Origin: Oscillospiraceae bacterium
Lineage (GTDB): Bacteria; Bacillota; Clostridia; Oscillospirales; Ruminococcaceae
Length of the DNA stretch: 64,000 nucleotides
Direction: 5' to 3'
Assembly (NCBI GenBank): GCA_015067185.1
Contig: SVMZ01000006.1
Location: 44,562 to 108,561, forward strand
A model generated the notes under the pieces. The model was not told where the DNA came from, did no database searches, and worked only from the letters and a program-made list of their open reading frames with translations. Shown here piece after piece: positions 26,518 to 35,731 of this stretch (its first letter is position 1; each line of letters starts with the position of its first letter). The position numbers were made by a program, and so were the translations under genes.

Positions 26518-28437
26518 TCAGTCAAGCTCAAACATGCCTGTGTAGAGCTGATAATACTTACCGCGCTGCTCCAACAGTTGTTCATGGTTTCCGCGTTCAA
26601 TAATGACACCATGCTCCAATACCATGATGGCATCCGAATTGCGGACAGTGGAAAGTCTGTGAGCAATTACGAAAACAGTTCGTCCGCTCATCAGAGTATC
26701 CATACCCTTTTCAATCAGTGCCTCGGTACGGGTATCGATGGAACTGGTGGCTTCGTCAAGGATAAGAACCGGAGGATCGGCAACCGCTGCCCTTGCAATA
26801 GCCAGCAGCTGACGCTGCCCCTGGCTGAGATTGGCTCCGTCACCGGTGATAACCGTGTCATATCCCTGCGGAAGATGCTCAATGAAAAACTCTGCGTTTG
26901 CAATCTTAGCCGCCGCCTTAACCTCTTCATCGGTGGCATCCAAACGTCCATAACGGATATTTTCCATAACCGTTCCGGTAAACAGATGGGTATCCTGCAG
27001 AACCATCGCCAAAGAACGGCGAAGATCTGCTTTCTTGATCTTGTTGATATTGATACCATCATATCGGATCTTGCCATCTTCCACATCATAGAACCGGTTG
27101 AGAAGATTGGTAATGGTTGTCTTGCCTGCACCGGTAGAACCGACAAACGCAATTTTCTGTCCCGGATTGGCATACAGAGACACATCATGAAGAACGATAT
27201 GATCCTCCTCGTAACCGAAGGTCACATCATCCAACACCACATCGCCTTTGAGCAGGGTGTATGTGGTGGTCCCATCGGCATGCGGGTGCTTCCATGCCCA
27301 TATATCGGTGCGTTTTTCGCTTTCGACAAGCTCTCCGTTGAGGTTATACTCAGCATTGACCAGCGTAACATAACCTTCATCCGTTTCCGGCGTTTCATCA
27401 ATTACACTGAAGATACGCTCTGCACCCGCAAGTGCCATCAGGATAAAGTTGATCTGCTGTGAAATCTGACCAATGGGATTGGAGAAGTTTCTGGTATAGG
27501 TCAGGAAGGATACCAGCGTTCCCAAATCTACCACACCGCTGATAGAGAGCAGTGCACCCACAGTAGCGGTAATTGCATAGTTGATATGAGAGAGGTTATT
27601 GAGAATGGGAAACAGTACGTTGGCCAATGCATTGGCCTTATAGTTTGCTTCAAACCAGCTGTCATTAATCTCGTTAAATCCATCGATGGTATCCTGTTCA
27701 TGGTTGAACACCTTAACCACCTTCTGGCCGGTTATCATCTCTTCAATATAACCGTTGACCCGTCCTACCTCAGCCTGCTGGCGCATAAAGTTTTTCGCAC
27801 TCTTTCCGCCGATTGTCTTGATAAACAACATCATAACCACAAGCATAGCAATTACAATCAGGGTGAGAATCGGGCTGAGATAGATCATCATTGCAAAGAC
27901 TCCAACCACAGTCAACAGGGACGAAAACAGCTGTGGAATACTCTGGCTGATCATCTGGCGCATGGCATCGGTATCGTTGGTAAAACGGCTCATCAAATCG
28001 CCATGGGCATGGGTATCGAAGAATTTGATGGGTAATTTCTGCATTTTGATGAAAAGATCGGTTCTCACATTATGCAGCATTCCCGCCGTTATGTTGACGC
28101 CAAGTCTCGCATAAAGATAGTTTGCCACAATACTGATGGCATAGATCACCGCCATAAGCAGCAGTGTGCTTGCAAATTTCTTCATATCCGGCGATGCGCT
28201 CTCAAAAATCTCATTGATCAGCGGCATCAGAAAATAGGTTCCAGCTATGGATGAAAACGCATTTATGATAATACATATAAACACCAGCGCAATCTGTCCC
28301 CAATAACCATTCAGATATTTAAAGATACGCCGGAAAGTTCCCTTTACATTCTGGGGTTTTCCAAATCCACCTCTACCCTTCGGTCCGGGGCCCATAGGCT
28401 TACCGGCAGGAGCCGTTCTTTTTTCTTTTTTTGCCAT
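26518..28437 (-). CDS. ABC exporter half-transporter (canonical nucleotide site)
   Basis: 639 residues: a basic, Gly/Pro-rich N-terminus, six membrane helices (about 55-340), then a nucleotide-binding domain with Walker A FVGSTGAGKTT, signature NLSQGQRQ and Walker B LILDEATSSID with the catalytic Glu. About 50 extra residues (ETDEGYVTLVNAEYNLNGEL and on) lie between the membrane and ATPase domains. The ATG at 28437 follows GAAGGGGGT and is 1 nt after the stop of the partner gene. With that partner it should form a heterodimeric type IV exporter, probably for drugs or peptides. Confidence 0.92.
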   Translation of the reverse strand: MAKKEKRTAPAGKPMGPGPKGRGGFGKPQNVKGTFRRIFKYLNGYWGQIALVFICIIINAFSSIAGTYFLMPLINEIFESASPDMKKFASTLLLMAVIYAISIVANYLYARLGVNITAGMLHNVRTDLFIKMQKLPIKFFDTHAHGDLMSRFTNDTDAMRQMISQSIPQLFSSLLTVVGVFAMMIYLSPILTLIVIAMLVVMMLFIKTIGGKSAKNFMRQQAEVGRVNGYIEEMITGQKVVKVFNHEQDTIDGFNEINDSWFEANYKANALANVLFPILNNLSHINYAITATVGALLSISGVVDLGTLVSFLTYTRNFSNPIGQISQQINFILMALAGAERIFSVIDETPETDEGYVTLVNAEYNLNGELVESEKRTDIWAWKHPHADGTTTYTLLKGDVVLDDVTFGYEEDHIVLHDVSLYANPGQKIAFVGSTGAGKTTITNLLNRFYDVEDGKIRYDGININKIKKADLRRSLAMVLQDTHLFTGTVMENIRYGRLDATDEEVKAAAKIANAEFFIEHLPQGYDTVITGDGANLSQGQRQLLAIARAAVADPPVLILDEATSSIDTRTEALIEKGMDTLMSGRTVFVIAHRLSTVRNSDAIMVLEHGVIIERGNHEQLLEQRGKYYQLYTGMFELD

Positions 28438-28438
28438 C

Positions 28439-30160
28439 TTATTCGACCCCCTTCTGCTGAGACATATATACCTCACGGTAAATCTCATTGTTTGCAAGCA
28501 GTTCCTCGTGGGTACCGATCGCATTGATTTTTCCGTCATCCAATACGATGATCTTATCTGCATCACTGACGGAGCTGATTCTCTGCGCAATGATCAACGT
28601 TGTCGTATCGGTCAACTCTCTTCTGAATGCCTCACGGATATTTGCATCGGTAGCAGTATCAACCGCACTGGTAGAATCATCCAGAATGATGATTTTCGGC
28701 TTTTTCAGCAGAGCACGGGCAATACACAATCTCTGCTTCTGTCCTCCGGAGACGTTGACGCCTCCCTGCCCCAATATCGTATCATATCCATCCGGGAAGG
28801 ATGTGATAAAATCGTGTGCCTGTGCAGCACGGCAGGCTGCTTCAATCTCTTTGTCCGTTGCCTCTTTATCACCCCACCGCAGATTATCTCTGATGGTACC
28901 GGAGAAAAGTACATTGTTCTGCAGCACCATGGCAACATTGTCGCGCAGGGTTTTAATCCTATACTCTCTTACATCATGTCCACCTACGGTTACGCTGCCC
29001 GAGAGCACATCGTAAAGGCGGGGAATCAGCTGAACAAACGTTGTCTTGGCCGATCCGGTTCCTCCAATAATTCCGACGGTTTCACCCGACTGAATGGTGC
29101 AGCTCAGGTGCTCAATGGTCAGATTATCCGCTTTTTTGGCATAGCTGAAACACACATCATCAAATACAATGGATCCATCCTGCGGAACGGCATCGGATGT
29201 TCCGTCTGCAATATCCAGCTGCTCATCAATAACTTCGCAGATACGCGTTGCAGAAGCTCTTGCAAAAGAGAACATAACAACAATCATCGAAAGCATCATC
29301 AAGGACATCAGGATCTGCATGATGTAGGTAATAAAACTGACCAGTTCACCGGTGGTCATAATACCCTCGGTAATCTGAACGCCGCCAAACCAGAGAATTG
29401 CGATCATACAGCTGTTAATTGCCAGCATCATCAGCGGACCGTTGAATGCAACGATTTTCTCTGCTTTAACCATGGCCTTCCGGACACCCTCAGATGTCTT
29501 TACAAACTTGTCAATCTCATGATCTTCATGCACAAATGCCTTGACAACACGAATCGCCGTCAGGTTTTCCTGCACTGATGCATTCATATCGTCATATTTT
29601 TTGAGCATCTTATTGAACATGGGGAATGCAAACTTGATGATGACCAGCAAACCAATCACCAAAAGCGGTATCGCAATGAGGAACACCGTGGCCAATTTGG
29701 CATTGACATTCACTGCCATGATGGTGGCAATTACAAACATCATAGGAGAACGAATCATCATCCGGATCATCATCTGAAAGGTTTGAGATACATTGTTGAC
29801 ATCGGTGGTGAGCCGGGTAATCAACGAAGGGGTACTGAAACGGTCAATGTTGGCAAAGGAAAAATCCTGCACTTTGTTAAAAAGACGTCCGCGCAGATTT
29901 TTTGCAAATCCCGCACTGGCATAGGAGGCAGACCATCCTCCCAATGCGCCGAATATCAGCGAAACAATGGCCATCGCCACCATCAATATACCATATTTCC
30001 AAACGGTATCAATGCTGCCTTTTTTGATTCCGTCATCGATAATTGCAGCGATGACAAGAGGTATTGTTGTCTCCATAGCAACCTCTCCGATCATGACAAG
30101 AGGCGTTGCCACAGTGGCACCCCAATACCCCCGGATGCTTTTTGCAAGTTTTTTTATCAT
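28439..30160 (-). CDS. ABC exporter half-transporter (degenerate nucleotide site)
   Basis: 573 residues: six membrane helices, then Walker A IIGGTGSAKTT, signature NVSGGQKQR and Walker B IILDDSTSAVD, where Asp replaces the catalytic Glu. That substitution is the mark of the non-canonical half of heterodimeric exporters such as BmrC/BmrD-type pairs. Overall the protein matches the multidrug exporter half with DDSTSAVD. It lies between the MarR gene (32 bp) and the canonical half (1 bp), in one operon. Confidence 0.92.
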   Translation of the reverse strand: MIKKLAKSIRGYWGATVATPLVMIGEVAMETTIPLVIAAIIDDGIKKGSIDTVWKYGILMVAMAIVSLIFGALGGWSASYASAGFAKNLRGRLFNKVQDFSFANIDRFSTPSLITRLTTDVNNVSQTFQMMIRMMIRSPMMFVIATIMAVNVNAKLATVFLIAIPLLVIGLLVIIKFAFPMFNKMLKKYDDMNASVQENLTAIRVVKAFVHEDHEIDKFVKTSEGVRKAMVKAEKIVAFNGPLMMLAINSCMIAILWFGGVQITEGIMTTGELVSFITYIMQILMSLMMLSMIVVMFSFARASATRICEVIDEQLDIADGTSDAVPQDGSIVFDDVCFSYAKKADNLTIEHLSCTIQSGETVGIIGGTGSAKTTFVQLIPRLYDVLSGSVTVGGHDVREYRIKTLRDNVAMVLQNNVLFSGTIRDNLRWGDKEATDKEIEAACRAAQAHDFITSFPDGYDTILGQGGVNVSGGQKQRLCIARALLKKPKIIILDDSTSAVDTATDANIREAFRRELTDTTTLIIAQRISSVSDADKIIVLDDGKINAIGTHEELLANNEIYREVYMSQQKGVE

Positions 30161-30192
30161 ACACTATCCCTCCGGGAGAAAATTATAGTCCA

Positions 30193-30714
30193 CTATTTAT
30201 CGTTGTTCGTCTTTTTATCGTTTTCCTCAATTTTTCTTCTCAGCTCACAGATTTTGCTGAAATCAAATTCTCCGGATTCTTCCGGGTTTTCTGAGAGATT
30301 AACAATAACCCTATCTAAAAAAGATTCAAACTGACTGAGTTCTTCGTCGTTAAATCCTTCAAACATTCGTGTATCTATTCTGTCAAAAAGCTCCCGCATC
30401 TGTCGTGATACTTCTCTTCCCTTTTCGGTTATATACAATCTGTTGCAGCGCAGGTTTTTCTCATCCACCTGTTTGATCAGCATCCCTGCACGCTGCAGCC
30501 GCTCCGTTGATTTTGCCACCGATGCCGGGGTTACTGTCATATACTCTGCTATCGCCTTCTGCCCACAACCGGGATTGCGCAGGATATATTCCAAAATGCC
30601 CAGCTGTCCTTTATAGAGCCCCAATTTCATAAACTCCTTTTGGCAATAAAGCCGGCGCATCAACCCAATCATATCCACACGGCCATTTAATCTCATCAAT
30701 CTGTTTTCCCTCAT
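30193..30714 (-). CDS. MarR-family transcriptional regulator
   Basis: 173 residues. The winged helix is clear: LGLYKGQLGILEYILRNPGC, QKAIAEYMTVTPASVAKSTE, a wing with RNRLYITEKGREV, then a C-terminal dimerisation helix. MarR proteins repress efflux genes and release DNA when they bind small phenolic or drug-like ligands. GAAGGAGGTGAG precedes the ATG. It heads the ABC exporter operon, and a palindrome sits over its own transcription start, so autorepression together with the exporter is the likely scheme. Confidence 0.9.
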   Translation of the reverse strand: MRENRLMRLNGRVDMIGLMRRLYCQKEFMKLGLYKGQLGILEYILRNPGCGQKAIAEYMTVTPASVAKSTERLQRAGMLIKQVDEKNLRCNRLYITEKGREVSRQMRELFDRIDTRMFEGFNDEELSQFESFLDRVIVNLSENPEESGEFDFSKICELRRKIEENDKKTNNDK

Positions 30715-30750
30715 TTTCTCACCTCCTTCAAAAAGTTAACCAACTAATTG

Positions 30751-30762
30751 TCAATCGATTGA
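30751..30762 (-). promoter_or_regulatory. candidate MarR operator
   Basis: 12-bp palindrome TCAATCGATTGA starting 5 bp past the -10 box, at the expected transcription start. MarR binding is inferred from position. Confidence 0.5.
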
Positions 30763-30767
30763 TTATT

Positions 30768-30796
30768 ATATTATCACCGGGCAACTGCTGTGTCAA
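30768..30796 (-). promoter_or_regulatory. promoter of the MarR-ABC operon
   Basis: Minus strand TTGACA (30796-30791), 17 nt, TAATAT (30773-30768). The stretch from here to 31054 holds no convincing gene, only an AT-rich sequence with two AGAGAAAACA copies near 31000. Confidence 0.7.
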
Positions 30797-31054
30797 TACA
30801 CTTCATATTTGTTTACACTTCTGTTATGATATCCACGATTTTTCTCTTCTTCACGGCTGTCTTTTTCTCTTGCGCAAGACATTCATTTTTCCGTATTCTC
30901 CCTTTTTTTCTTGTCTCATTGTCCAAATCCTTTTTTACATTGTTGGTCATTTTTCAAAAAACAGAAATGGCACGCAAGGAAAACAGAGAATACGAGAGAA
31001 AACAAGAGAAAACAAGAGCTTGCGAAAAACAAATTAAAAAATTCAAAAAAACAC

Positions 31055-31083
31055 TTGACAACGGCATAAATACATAATATAAT
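31055..31083 (+). promoter_or_regulatory. sigma-A promoter of rplM-rpsI
   Basis: TTGACA (31055-31060), 17 nt, TATAAT (31078-31083): full consensus. Confidence 0.85.
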
Positions 31084-31089
31084 ATTACT

Positions 31090-31200
31090 TGTTCGCCGGT
31101 GCGGACAGATTTTTTGCGGTCAATTTACCGTTATCTGTCTTGACTATAACAGCTTCAGCGCCGGAAATTAAAGATCGTCTTAAATAATAATGGAGGAAAG
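31090..31200 (+). ncRNA. candidate L13 leader RNA
   Basis: The 110-nt leader folds around a stem GACAGAT (31104-31110) / ATCTGTC (31133-31139) with an inner CGGT/ACCG helix (31117-31120 with 31127-31130). Ribosomal L13 leaders are known upstream of rplM in Firmicutes and are thought to bind L13. The assignment rests on position and these helices, not on a model search. Confidence 0.5.
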
Positions 31201-31204
31201 CACA

Positions 31205-31633
31205 ATGTCTACCTACATGCCCAAGGCTGCGGAAATCACCCGCAAGTGGTATATCCTTGATGCAAGCGATAAGCCCCTGGGAAAAACAGCAGCTCTCGCC
31301 GCTTCCATTCTGCGCGGCAAAAACAAAGTTACCTTTGCACCGCACGTTGACTGCGGAGACAACGTCATCATCATCAATGCTGAGAAAGCAATCCTCACCG
31401 GAAAGAAGCTTGACCAGAAAGAGTACATCCGTCACACTGGTTGGGTTTCCGGACTTAAGAGAGTCAAGTACAGCAAACTGATGCAGACCAACCCCGAGCT
31501 TGCTATGAAGCTGGCTGTTAAGGGAATGCTCCCCGACACCACCATCGGCAGAAAAGCTCTCACACGTGTACGCATCTATCGCGGCGCTGAGCACGGACAG
31601 GCTGCTCAGAAACCCGAAGTATTTGAGTTTTAA
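31205..31633 (+). CDS. rplM: 50S ribosomal protein L13
   Basis: 142 residues, the normal L13 length. WYILDASDKPLGKTAALAAS, GKNKVTFAPHVDCGDNVIII, KKLDQKEYIRHTGWVSGLK and the C-terminal RVRIYRGAEHGQAAQKPEV are diagnostic. L13 is an early-assembly 23S rRNA-binding protein. ATG at 31205 with GGAGGAAAG 7 nt upstream; the in-frame ATG at 31190 overlaps that site. Paired with rpsI after 18 bp, as in nearly all bacteria. Confidence 0.98.
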   Translation: MSTYMPKAAEITRKWYILDASDKPLGKTAALAASILRGKNKVTFAPHVDCGDNVIIINAEKAILTGKKLDQKEYIRHTGWVSGLKRVKYSKLMQTNPELAMKLAVKGMLPDTTIGRKALTRVRIYRGAEHGQAAQKPEVFEF

Positions 31634-31651
31634 GGAAAGGGAGGACGAAAA

Positions 31652-32053
31652 ATGTACGATTCTAAGCCCTATTTTTACGGCACTGGCAGAAGAAAGAAGT
31701 CCGTTGCAAGAGTAAGAGTTTATCCGGGCGGCACCGGTTCCATCACCATCAATGACAGAGACATCGACGATTACTTTGGTCTTGATACCCTCAAGCTCAT
31801 CGTTCGTCAGCCCCTCGCTCTGACTGACACCGCTGGTCGTTTTGACATCGTTTGCAAGGTTGCAGGCGGCGGTGTTACCGGTCAGGCCGGTGCTATCCGT
31901 CACGGCCTCTCCCGCGCTCTTCTTAAATACAATGCTGATCTTAGAAGCGACCTCAAGAAGGCTGGATTCCTTACACGCGATCCGCGTATGAAGGAGCGTA
32001 AAAAGTACGGACTCAAAGCAGCTCGTCGCGCACCCCAGTTCTCCAAGAGATAA
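31652..32053 (+). CDS. rpsI: 30S ribosomal protein S9
   Basis: 133 residues. [19 protein letters not shown] at the N-terminus, [20 protein letters not shown] in the middle and the basic tail ending RRAPQFSKR are the S9 signatures; the C-terminal SKR tail reaches the P-site tRNA. GGAAAGGGAGG precedes the ATG. It ends the operon at a strong terminator. Confidence 0.98.
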   Translation: MYDSKPYFYGTGRRKKSVARVRVYPGGTGSITINDRDIDDYFGLDTLKLIVRQPLALTDTAGRFDIVCKVAGGGVTGQAGAIRHGLSRALLKYNADLRSDLKKAGFLTRDPRMKERKKYGLKAARRAPQFSKR

Positions 32054-32074
32054 TCTGTATTATTTCAAAGATTG

Positions 32075-32104
32075 CCCTCCGAAACTTCGGTTTCGGAGGG
32101 TTTT
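32075..32104 (+). terminator. terminator of rplM-rpsI
   Basis: CCCTCCGAAAC / GTTTCGGAGGG stem with a stable TTCG loop, followed by TTTTA. Confidence 0.9.
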
Positions 32105-32297
32105 ATTTATTTGGAAAAGTGTTATAAACCTAAACACTTCCCTCTGCTTAAGCACCTATCTTCTCCTATTCACCTTTTACCTCTCCCGCTATTTTGATGC
32201 ATAGGCAATAAACACTTCGAGCTGTATGCCATATGCTGAAAGTAAAAGCTGTACAACTGTGCGCTGAAACAGTAACCCTTTGAATAACAGCCTTATC

Positions 32298-33122
32298 CTA
32301 CTGCTCACCACGGTGTAGTTTCCGATATTGAGTAGGAGCTATGTTTTTCCACCGATAAAAAACATCTCCAAAATAATTGCTGCTGGAAAACCCACAGAGT
32401 TCTGCAATTGCCCCCATAGATATACGGGTTTCCCTCAACAACCGTTCAGCCTCACACAACCTTGTTTGGGTAAGATACTCCAGAAATCCGAAACCTGTTA
32501 ATTTTTTGAACTGCTTGGAAAAATACGTTTTCTCCATATGTGCCATATGAGCAGCTTCGTCCAAGGTTATCCAGCTGGCATAATGTTCGCTGATATAACG
32601 CGCTACCCCCTGAATAGTTTCGGTATTCTCCCCTTGATAACACATTTTCTTGCTGCCGTAACGCAAGGCAATCAGCAAAACATCTTGAAAAAGATGTGAA
32701 ACTATCGCTTTGGAATAGACCGATGGTTCTCTCAGTTCCTGCTCTATTTGCTCCAGATCCCGGTACACCTGATGTACCATATCAGAAGGCAGCTGAAGAC
32801 AACCACGATTCATCAGTTCAATAAATACAGGTCGACTCAATAGTTCGATAAACTGGCAGTAATCCTCATCATAAAAATTGATGACATAGCGATCATAGCC
32901 TTTTTCTCCCGGGGTAGTAGTACGATGCAGCTGTGTCTTGGGGATAAAAACCAGATTTCCTGGCGCTACATCATAAATGGTGTGGCCTATAAAATACCTC
33001 CTCTGCCCGGTGATCAAAAAGTACACCTCGTGGGATGAGTGAGAATGCATAGTGCTCATATTATATACATTACAGGACTCAGAGTTTCGCCACAGCTCCA
33101 AACCATAAGGATACTCGGTCAT
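32298..33122 (-). CDS. AraC-family transcriptional regulator of the adjacent sugar locus
   Basis: 274 residues. An N-terminal cupin-like sensor (HSHSSHEVYFLITGQRRYFI, GNLVFIPKTQLHRTT) is followed by a C-terminal double helix-turn-helix (WITLDEAAHMAHMEKTYFSK, ISMGAIAELCGFSSSNYFGD, APTQYRKLHRG). The ATG at 33122 follows AAAGGAGG; an upstream in-frame start at 33173 lacks one. It is divergent from the Gfo/Idh/MocA gene and probably activates that operon in response to a sugar. Confidence 0.9.
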   Translation of the reverse strand: MTEYPYGLELWRNSESCNVYNMSTMHSHSSHEVYFLITGQRRYFIGHTIYDVAPGNLVFIPKTQLHRTTTPGEKGYDRYVINFYDEDYCQFIELLSRPVFIELMNRGCLQLPSDMVHQVYRDLEQIEQELREPSVYSKAIVSHLFQDVLLIALRYGSKKMCYQGENTETIQGVARYISEHYASWITLDEAAHMAHMEKTYFSKQFKKLTGFGFLEYLTQTRLCEAERLLRETRISMGAIAELCGFSSSNYFGDVFYRWKNIAPTQYRKLHRGEQ

Positions 33123-33279
33123 AGGAATTCCTCCTTTTAGCTGCATTATATCACACTTCCAAAAACAGTGCAATATTTCTGTAACTCCATTTCAAAATCC
33201 CACAATACATCGGTAGTAACTACGTTTTTTTTGTGATACACTAAATTCAAATTCAACAATTTGAAAGGAAGGATCTCCC

Positions 33280-34569
33280 GTGAATAATAAAAAAAAATTT
33301 GTACAAGTGGGCGTAGGCGGACGAGCCAGATTTTTCTATGAGGCACTTGCCCAGCAGTATACAGATACCTCTGAACTCGTTGCATTCTGTGATGTGAACC
33401 ATCTTCGCCTGGAATTTGCCCAGAGAAATATGATGGAAAATTTCAATTATTCCAAAATCAATTTATATGGAGCCGATGAATTTGATAAGATGATCGAAAT
33501 TGAAAAACCTGACTGTGTAATCGTAACTTCCATTGATCGTACTCATCATCATTACATCATCCGTGCTATGGAGCTGGGTTGCGATGTCATTACTGAAAAA
33601 CCAATGACAACAGACAACATCAAGTGCCAGCAGATCATTGATACCGTGAAGCGTACCGGTAAAAATTTACGTGTTTCTTTCAATTATCGCTATGCACCGC
33701 ATCATTCTCAAGTAAAGCAATTGATGATGGAAGGCGTAATTGGCGATGTAAAACAAATACATTTTGAATGGCTTTTGGATACCTATCATGGTGCAGACTA
33801 CTTTAGAAGATGGCATCGTGACAAACGTAACAGTGGCGGTCTGTTAGTACATAAAGCAACCCATCACTTTGATCTTGTCAACTTTTGGCTGAACACCCAT
33901 CCAATGCAAGTATTTGCCTTTGGTGATCTGATGTTTTACGGCAGAGAAAATGCCGAAAACAGAGGAGTCAATCAATTCTACTATCGTGCCCATGGTGCAG
34001 AAAATGCTAAAAATGATCCCTTTGCTCTACAGATGGAAGGTAGTGAACTAATGGAAAACCTCTACCTAAAGGCAGAAAAAGCAGATGGTTATCTGCGTGA
34101 CCAAAGTGTGTTTGGCGATGGTATCAGCATTGAAGATGTTATGAACGTATTGGTTAAATATGAAAACGGGGCTATCATGTCCTACTCACTTAATGCTTTC
34201 TCTCCCAAGGAAGGGTTTCGAGTGGTATTTACCGGAACAAAAGGAAGAATGGAAGTGGAGGAAACCGAGGTTTCCTATGTAAATTCCGGTGGCGACAAAA
34301 ATATGGAAGGTGCAAGTAAGACCCGTTCCATTAAGGTATTTCCCATGTTCGGAGAGTCTTATGATATTGAAATGAAACAAGGTTTTGGTGGTCATGGCGG
34401 TGGAGATCCCGTCTTACTCAACGATCTCTTTGGAGTTCCTGCTCCAGATCCTCTGAATCGCGCAGCTTCTCATATTGATGGCGCTATGAGTATCCTCACC
34501 GGTATAGCAGCAAATAAGTCCATTTCCACCGGAATGCCTGTAAACATCTACGATTTAATAAAATTCTAA
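33280..34569 (+). CDS. Gfo/Idh/MocA-family NAD(P)-dependent oxidoreductase
   Basis: 429 residues, GTG start after GAAAGGAAGG. The N-terminal Rossmann fold reads FVQVGVGGRARFFYEALA, and the catalytic EKPMTTD motif follows at about residue 107. A C-terminal alpha/beta domain follows with the longer insertions of the sugar-locus subgroup. Such enzymes oxidise or reduce sugars, inositols or glycosides, sometimes as the first step of oxidative glycoside cleavage. First gene of a likely three-gene transcript with the alpha/beta hydrolase (22 bp) and the GH20-like protein. Confidence 0.9.
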   Translation: MNNKKKFVQVGVGGRARFFYEALAQQYTDTSELVAFCDVNHLRLEFAQRNMMENFNYSKINLYGADEFDKMIEIEKPDCVIVTSIDRTHHHYIIRAMELGCDVITEKPMTTDNIKCQQIIDTVKRTGKNLRVSFNYRYAPHHSQVKQLMMEGVIGDVKQIHFEWLLDTYHGADYFRRWHRDKRNSGGLLVHKATHHFDLVNFWLNTHPMQVFAFGDLMFYGRENAENRGVNQFYYRAHGAENAKNDPFALQMEGSELMENLYLKAEKADGYLRDQSVFGDGISIEDVMNVLVKYENGAIMSYSLNAFSPKEGFRVVFTGTKGRMEVEETEVSYVNSGGDKNMEGASKTRSIKVFPMFGESYDIEMKQGFGGHGGGDPVLLNDLFGVPAPDPLNRAASHIDGAMSILTGIAANKSISTGMPVNIYDLIKF

Positions 34570-34591
34570 ATGCAACAGAAAGGAAACAACT

Positions 34592-35590
34592 ATGAAAACC
34601 GCATACACCTATACAAAGGAATTATTGTGTCAGCAGACACCTTGCATGGCCTATGATGGTACTGATCTGGAATCTTGGAAAATAAAAGCAAGAGATAAGC
34701 TTCGAGAACTTTTGGGAATGGATAAGTTTGCAAAAGTTCCACCGGAGCTGGATATAGAATATGACGTAGAACTGGAAAACGCAAGAGAAATTCGCTTCAC
34801 CTTCCAAAGTGAAGCAACCTACCGGGTTCCCTGTCATTTACTTCTTCCCAAAGGAATCGTGAATCCTCCTCTTATGGTCTGTCTTCAAGGCCATTCTACC
34901 GGAATGCATATTTCATTAGGCAAAGTTAAATTTGATGGTGATGCAGAAACTATTCAAGGTGGTGATCGTGATTTCTGCGTTCGCGCCATAGCTGAGGGCT
35001 TTGCTGCACTTGCTTTGGAACAGAGAACGATGGGAGAAAGTTGTGATGAAAAAAGCCATGGATGTTATAATTCAACCATGACCAATCTCTTAATTGGCAG
35101 AACTACCATCGGTGAGCGTGTTTGGGATATCTCCCGTCTTATTGATGTTTTGGAAGAGCATTTCTCTGATCTGGTGGATACTACCTGCATCAACCTTATG
35201 GGAAACTCTGGTGGTGGAACAGCAACCGCATATACTGCGGCACTGGAAGACAGATTGGTATTGGCTATGTCCTCTTGTGCTATGTGTTCTTTCACAGAAT
35301 CCATTGGTGCCCTAAGACACTGTTCTTGTAATTATGTGCCAAGGATTGCAGAATATTTTGATATGGGTGATTTGATAGCTATGGCTTGTCCCAAATTCTT
35401 TGTACAAGTATCCGGCGTTCAGGATACGGGCTTTTTCTTCCACGGTGCACAAAAAGTATACGAAGACGGAAAACGAGCTTACAATGCCATAGGCGCAGCA
35501 GAGCGTTGTGTTTTTGTACGGGGAGAAGAGGGCCATCGATTTTATGCCGACCTTGCATGGCCTGAGGTCCATAAATTACTGGGTAAGTAA
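34592..35590 (+). CDS. alpha/beta hydrolase, acetyl-xylan esterase/dienelactone hydrolase-like
   Basis: 332 residues, cytoplasmic. A strand with LMVCLQGHSTGMHIS provides the oxyanion region, GNSGGG the nucleophile elbow Ser, and EEGHRFY the catalytic His near the C-terminus; an Asp in VSGVQDTGFF may complete the triad. The layout matches the Abhydrolase_7-type proteins often found in carbohydrate loci, which may remove acetyl or other acyl groups from sugars. AAAGGAAAC precedes the ATG. Substrate unknown. Confidence 0.8.
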   Translation: MKTAYTYTKELLCQQTPCMAYDGTDLESWKIKARDKLRELLGMDKFAKVPPELDIEYDVELENAREIRFTFQSEATYRVPCHLLLPKGIVNPPLMVCLQGHSTGMHISLGKVKFDGDAETIQGGDRDFCVRAIAEGFAALALEQRTMGESCDEKSHGCYNSTMTNLLIGRTTIGERVWDISRLIDVLEEHFSDLVDTTCINLMGNSGGGTATAYTAALEDRLVLAMSSCAMCSFTESIGALRHCSCNYVPRIAEYFDMGDLIAMACPKFFVQVSGVQDTGFFFHGAQKVYEDGKRAYNAIGAAERCVFVRGEEGHRFYADLAWPEVHKLLGK

Positions 35591-35731
35591 GCTTAAAAAA
35601 ACACAAACCAATCGTGTATTCCGTTCTTTTGTGATATTTTTACGAAGTATACGAGAATTCAGAAAATATCGGATATACTCCTGCTGCCATATGTTGTTGA
35701 AAATAGTAAAAATAAAAAGGATGTGTACCCC

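Noticed and set aside
25354..27462. A 702-codon open frame on the plus strand
   Set aside because: It is antisense to the dehydrogenase and ABC exporter genes, both of which have clear family motifs, ribosome-binding sites and a terminator on the minus strand. The plus-strand product resembles nothing.
30790..31077. A 95-codon frame upstream of rplM
   Set aside because: No ribosome-binding site, and it overlaps the MarR promoter at one end and the rplM promoter at the other. The hydrophobic N-terminus and Lys-rich tail follow from AT-rich, repetitive DNA.
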